From the NCBI GenBank assembly GCA_032622095.1, contig CP136064.1:279085614-279149613 (forward strand): a stretch of 64,000 bases of DNA. Reading direction: 5' to 3'. The first letter of the stretch is position 1. The number at the start of each line of letters is the position of its first letter. The position numbers and the translations under genes are program-made. The stretch is from Siphonodentalium dalli (Eukaryota; Mollusca; Scaphopoda; Gadilida; Siphonodentaliidae). A model generated the notes under the pieces. It made no database searches and was not told the DNA's origin. It was given only the letters and a program-made list of their open reading frames with translations. Shown piece after piece: positions 58,601-64,000 of the stretch.

Positions 58601-61600
58601 CATTGGTGTGTGTATAAGTATACAGCGAGTACGTGGTTGTCATTGGTGTGTGTATAAGTATACAGCGAGTGGTTGTCATTGGTGAGTGTATAAGTATACA
58701 GCGAGTACGTGGTTGTCATTGGTGTGTGTATAAGTATACAGCGAGTGGTTGTCATTGGTGTGTGTATAAGTATACAGCGAGTGGTTGTCATTGGTGTATG
58801 TATAAGTATACAGCGAGTGGTTGTCATTGGTGTATGTATAAGTATACAGCGAGTACGTGGTTGTCATTGGTGTGTGTATAAGTATACAGCGAGTGGTTGT
58901 CATTGGTGAGTGTATAAGTATACAGCGAGTGGTTGTCATTGGTGTATGTATAAGTATACAGCGAGTGGTTGTCATTGGTGTATGTATAAGTATACAGCGA
59001 GTACGTGGTTGTCATTGGTGTGTGTATAAGTATACTGCGAGTGGTTGTCATTGGTGTGTGTATAAGTATACAGCGAGTGGTTGTCATTGGTGTGTATAAG
59101 TATACAGCGAGTACGTGGTTGTCATTGGTGTGTGTATAAGTATACAGCGAGTGGTTGTCATTGGTGCGTGTATAAGTATACAGCGAGTGGTTGTCATTGG
59201 TGTGTGTATAAGTATACAGCGAGTGGTTGTCATTGGTGCGTGTATAAGTATACAGCGAGTGGTTGTCATTGGTGCGTGTATAAGTATACAGCGAGTGGTT
59301 GTCATTGGTGCGTGTATAAGTATACAGCGAGTGGTTGTCATTGGTGTATGTATAAGTATACAGCGAGTACGTGGTTGTCATTGGTGTGTGTATAAGTATA
59401 CAGCGAGTGGTTGTCATTGGTGCGTGTATAAGTATACAGCGAGTGGTTGTCATTGGTGCGTGTATAAGTATACAGCGAGTGGTTGTCATTGGTGTATGTA
59501 TAAGTATACAGCGAGTACGTGGTTGTCATTGGTGTGTGTATAAGTATACAGCGAGTGGTTGTCATTGGTGTGTGTATAAGTATACAGCGAGTGGTTGTCA
59601 TTGGTGTGTGTATAAGTATACAGCGAGTACGTGGTTGTCATTGGTGTGTGTATAAGTATACAGCGAGTGGTTGTCATTGGTGAGTGTATAAGTATACAGC
59701 GAGTACGTGGTTGTCATTGGTGCGTGTATAAGTATACAGCGAGTGGTTGTCATTGGTGTGTGTATAAGTATACAGCGAGTGGTTGTCATTGGTGTGTGTA
59801 TAAGTATACAGCGAGTGGTTGTCATTGGTGTGTGTATAAGTATACAGCGAGTGGTTGTCATTGGTGTGTGTATAAGTATACAGCGAGTGGTTGTCATTGG
59901 TGTGTGTATAAGTATACAGCGAGTGGTTGTCATTGGTGTGTGTATAAGTATACAGCGAGTGGTTGTCATTGGTGTGTGTATAAGTATACAGCGAGTACGT
60001 GGTTGTCATTGGTGTGTGTATAAGTATACAGCGAGTGGTTGTCATTGGTGAGTGTATAAGTATACAGCGAGTACGTGGTTGTCATTGGTGTGTGTATAAG
60101 TATACAGCGAGTGGTTGTCATTGGTGAGTGTATAAGTATACAGCGAGTGGTTGTCATTGGTGTGTGTATAAGTATACAGCGAGTGGTTGTCATTGGTGCG
60201 TGTATAAGTATACAGCGAGTACGTGGTTGTCATTGGTGTGTGTATAAGTATACAGCGAGTGGTTGTCATTGGTGCGTGTATAAGTATACAGCGAGTACGT
60301 GGTTGTCATTGGTGTGTGTATAAGTATACAGCGAGTACGTGGTTGTCATTGGTGTGTGTATAAGTATACAGCGAGTACGTGGTTGTCATTGGTGTGTGTA
60401 TAAGTATACAGCGAGTACGTGGTTGTCATTGGTGTGTGTATAAGTATACAGCGAGTGGTTGTCATTGGTGCGTGTATAAGTATACAGCGAGTACGTGGTT
60501 GTCATTGGTGTGTGTATAAGTATACAGCGAGTGGTTGTCATTGGTGTGTGTATAAGTATACAGCGAGTGGTTGTCATTGGTGAGTGTATAAGTATACAGC
60601 GAGTACGTGGTTGTCATTGGTGTGTGTATAAGTATACAGCGAGTGGTTGTCATTGGTGAGTGTATAAGTATACAGCGAGTGGTTGTCATTGGTGTGTGTA
60701 TAAGTATACAGCGAGTGGTTGTCATTGGTGCGTGTATAAGTATACAGCGAGTGGTTGTCATTGGTGCGTGTATAAGTATACAGCGAGTGGTTGTCATTGG
60801 TGTGTGTATAAGTATACAGCGAGTGGTTGTCATTGGTGTGTGTATAAGTATACAGCGAGTGGTTGTCATTGGTGTTTGTATAAGTATACAGCGAGTGGTT
60901 GTCATTGGTGCGTGTATAAGTATACAGCGAGTGGTTGTCATTGGTGTGTATAAGTATACAGCGAGTGGTTGTCATTGGTGTGTTTGTATAAGTATACAGC
61001 GAGTGGTTGTCATTGGTGCGTGTATAAGTATACAGCGAGTGGTTGTCATTGGTGTTTGTATAAGTATACAGCGAGTGGTTGTCATTGGTGTGTGTATAAG
61101 TATACAGCGAGTGGTTGCCATTGGTGCGTGTATAAGTATACAGCGAGTGGTTGTCATTGGTGTGTGTATAAGTATACAGCGAGTGGTTGTCATTGGTGTG
61201 TGTATAAGTATACAGCGAGTGGTTGCCATTGGTGCGTGTATAAGTATACAGCGAGTGGTTGTCATTGGTGTGTGTATAAGTATACAGCGAGTGGTTGCCA
61301 TTGGTGCGTGTATAAGTATACAGCGAGTGGTTGTCATTGGTGTTTGTATAAGTATACAGCGAGTGGTTGTCATTGGTGTGTGTATAAGTATACAGCGAGT
61401 GGTTGCCATTGGTGCGTGTATAAGTATACAGCGAGTGGTTGTCATTGGTGTGTGTATAAGTATACAGCGAGTGGTTGTCATTGGTGTGTGTATAAGTATA
61501 CAGCGAGTGGTTGCCATTGGTGCGTGTATAAGTATACAGCGAGTGGTTGTCATTGGTGTGTATAATTATACAGCGAGTGGTTGTCATTGGTGTTTGTATA

Positions 61601-63279
61601 AGTATACAGCGAGTGGTTGTCATTGGTGTTTGTATAAGTATACAGCGAGTGGTTGTCATTGGTGTGTGTATAAGTATACAGCGAGTGGTTGTCATTGGTG
61701 TGTATAAGTATACAGCGAGTGGTTGTCATTGGTGTTTGTATAAGTATACAGCGAGTGGCTGTCATTGGTGTGTGTATAAGTATACAGCGAGTGGTTGTCA
61801 TTGGTGTGTGTATAAGTATACAGCGAGTGGTTGTCATTGGTGTGTGTATAAGTATACAGCGAGTGGTTGTCATTGGTGTGTGTATAAGTATACAGCGAGT
61901 GGTTGTCATTGGTGTTTGTATAAGTATACAGCGAGTGGTTGTCATTGGTGTGTTTGTATAAGTATACAGCGAGTGGTTGTCATTGGTGCGTGTATAAGTA
62001 TACAGCGAGTGGTTGTCATTGGTGCGTGTATAAGTATACAGCGAGTGGTTGTCATTGGTGTTTGTATAAGTATACAGCGAGTGGTTGTCATTGGTGTGTG
62101 TATAAGAATACAGCGAGTGGTTGTAATTGGTGTGTGTATAAGTATACAGCGAGTGGTTGTCATTGGTGTGTGTATAAGTATACAGCGAGTGGTTGTCATT
62201 GGTGTGTGTATAAGTATACAGCGAGTGGTTGTAATTGGTGTGTGTATAAGTATACAGCGAGTGGTTGTCATTGGTGTGTGTATAAGTATACAGCGAGTGG
62301 TTGTCATTGGTGTTTGTATAAGTATACAGCGAGTGGTTGTAATTGGTGTGTGTATAAGTACACAGCGAGTGGTTGTAATTGGTGTGTGTATAAGTATACA
62401 GCGAGTGGTTGTCATTGGTGTGTGTATAAGTATACAGCGAGTGGTTGTCATTGGTGCGTGTATAAGTATACAGCGAGTGGTTGTAATTGGTGTTTGTATA
62501 AGTATACAGCGAGTGGCTGTCATTGGTGTGTGTATAAGTATACAGCGAGTGGTTGTCATTGGTGTGTGTATAAGTATACAGCGAGTGGTTGTCATTGGTG
62601 TGTGTATAAGTATACAGCACGTGGTTGTCATTGGTGTGTGTATAAGTATACAGCAAGTGGTTGTCATTGGTGCGTGTATAAGTATACAGCGAGTGGTTGT
62701 CATTGGTGTGTGTATAAGTATACAGCGAGTGGTTGTCATTGGTGCGTGTATAAGTATACAGCGAGTGGTTATCATTGGTGCGTGTATAAGTATACAGCGA
62801 GTGGTTGTCATTGGTGTGTGTATAAGTATACAGCGAGTGGTTATCATTGGTGCGTGTATAAGTATACAGCGAGTGGTTGTCATTGGTGCGTGTATAAGTA
62901 TACAGCACGTGGTTGTCATTGGTGTGTGTATAAGTATACAGCGAGTGGTTGTCATTGGTGCGTGTATAAGTATACAGCGAGTGGTTATCATTGGTGTGTG
63001 TATAAGTATACAGCACGTGGTTGTCATTGGTGTGTGTATAAGTATACAGCGAGTGGTTGTCATTGGTGTTTGTATAAGTATACAGCGAGTGGTTGTCATT
63101 GGTGCGTGTATAAGTATACAGCGAGTGGCTGTCATTGGTGCGTGTATAAGTATACAGCGAGTGGTTATCATTGGTGCGTGTATAAGTATACAGCGAGTGG
63201 TTGTCATTGGTGTGTGTATAAGTATACAGCGAGTGGTTGTCATTGGTGTTTGTATAAGTATACAGCGAGTGGCTGTCAT

Positions 63280-64000
63280 TGGTGTGTGTATAAGTATACA
63301 GCGAGTGGTTGTAATTGGTGCGTGTATAAGTATACAGCGATGGTTGTCATTGGTGTTTGTATAAGTATACAGCGAGTGGCTGTCATTGGTGCGTGTATAA
63401 GTATACAGCGAGTGGCTGTCATTGGTGCGTGTATAAGTATACAGCGAGTGGTTATCATTGGTGCGTGTATAAGTATACAGCGAGTGGTTGTCATTGGTGT
63501 GTGTATAAGTATACAGCGAGTGGCTGTCATTGGTGCGTGTATAAGTATACAGCGAGTGGCTGTCATTGGTGCGTGTATAAGTATACAGCGAGTGGTTATC
63601 ATTGGTGCGTGTATAAGTATACAGCGAGTGGTTGTCATTGGTGTATGTATAAGTATACAGCGAGTGGTTGTCATTGGTGCGTGTATAAGTATACAGCGAG
63701 TGGCTGTCATTGGTGCGTGTATAAGTATACAGCGAGTGGTTATCATTGGTGCGTGTATAAGTATACAGCGAGTGGTTGTCATTGGTGTGTGTATAAGTAT
63801 ACAGCGAGTGGCTGTCATTGGTGCGTGTATAAGTATACAGCGAGTGGCTGTCATTGGTGCGTGTATAAGTATACAGCGAGTGGTTATCATTGGTGCGTGT
63901 ATAAGTATACAGCGAGTGGTTGTCATTGGTGCGTGTATAAGTATACAGCGAGTGGCTGTCATTGGTGCGTGTATAAGTATACAGCGAGTGGTTCTCATTG
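63280..64000 (+). repeat. Four-unit (144-bp) higher-order repeat
   Basis: The units cycle as GGTTATCAT, GGTTGTCAT, GGCTGTCAT, GGCTGTCAT with mostly GTGCG linkers, for at least four cycles (one with a substitution), and the pattern runs to the window end. Confidence 0.82.

Larger units (their letters stand above)
29956..64000 (+). repeat. 34-kb tandem satellite of a 36-bp unit, about 940 copies, continuing past the window
   Basis: The unit has a near-invariant core TATAAGTATACAGCGA (with a GTATAC palindrome) and a variable G/T-rich linker (GTGGTTGTCATTGGTGTGTG). Most units are 36 bp. Minor classes are 40 bp (TACG inserted, GAGTACGTGG), 35 bp (CGATGG), 34 bp and 32 bp (GT losses) and 38 bp (GT or TA gains). 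The plus strand is rich in G and T and poor in C. Because 36 is divisible by three, two plus and two minus frames stay open for up to 1,700 codons (12-residue repeats VYKYTASGCHWC and CISIQRVVVIGV on the plus strand, MTTTRCILIHTP and NDNHSLYTYTHT on the minus). These break at every 35-, 34-, 38- or 40-bp unit and are not treated as genes. Confidence 0.99.

Noticed and set aside
29956-64000. CRISPR array or telomeric repeat
   Set aside because: Contiguous identical units without spacers rule out CRISPR; the 36-bp unit does not resemble TTAGGG-type telomere repeats.

Overview
The window looks like nuclear DNA of a mollusc, most likely a bivalve. It holds one clearly spliced gene with signal peptide, canonical GT-AG introns and kilobase introns packed with repeats. 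It also holds many copies of dispersed repeats with a 'GGGGCATAACTC' box and a GACGGACG-rich tail, which I associate with bivalve genomes (from memory, not checked). No bacterial operon, rRNA gene, functional tRNA gene or CRISPR array is visible.

Layout: (1) 1-3,023: repeat-rich 3' flank. (2) 3,024-24,323, minus strand: a nine-exon acid phosphatase type 7 (ACP7-like, purple acid phosphatase family) gene. I assembled it from exon frames and splice sites. All nine exons join in one frame, giving a predicted 524-residue protein with a full set of seven metal ligands and an unusual hydrophobic C-terminal tail. Its introns hold at least six minisatellites and several palindromic or inverted-repeat elements. 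(3) 24,324-29,280: flank made mostly of palindromic mobile elements, some nested, plus one possible orphan terminal exon on the plus strand (26,600-26,999). (4) 29,280-29,955: a graded, decayed repeat edge. (5) about 29,956-64,000: a tandem array of roughly 940 copies of a 36-bp unit, running off the window. It shows length variants (34, 35, 38 and 40 bp), local variant zones and higher-order repeats.

The long open frames inside the 36-bp array are a by-product of a repeat length divisible by three and are not annotated as genes. The most unusual points are these. The 80-bp intronic minisatellite carries a copy of the exon-4 splice donor in every unit, abutting the real donor. A 41-bp array directly upstream of the start codon carries an acceptor-like tract in every unit. 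The 34-kb array has a near-invariant core and a hypervariable linker. One inverted-repeat element has terminal repeats that are themselves palindromes.
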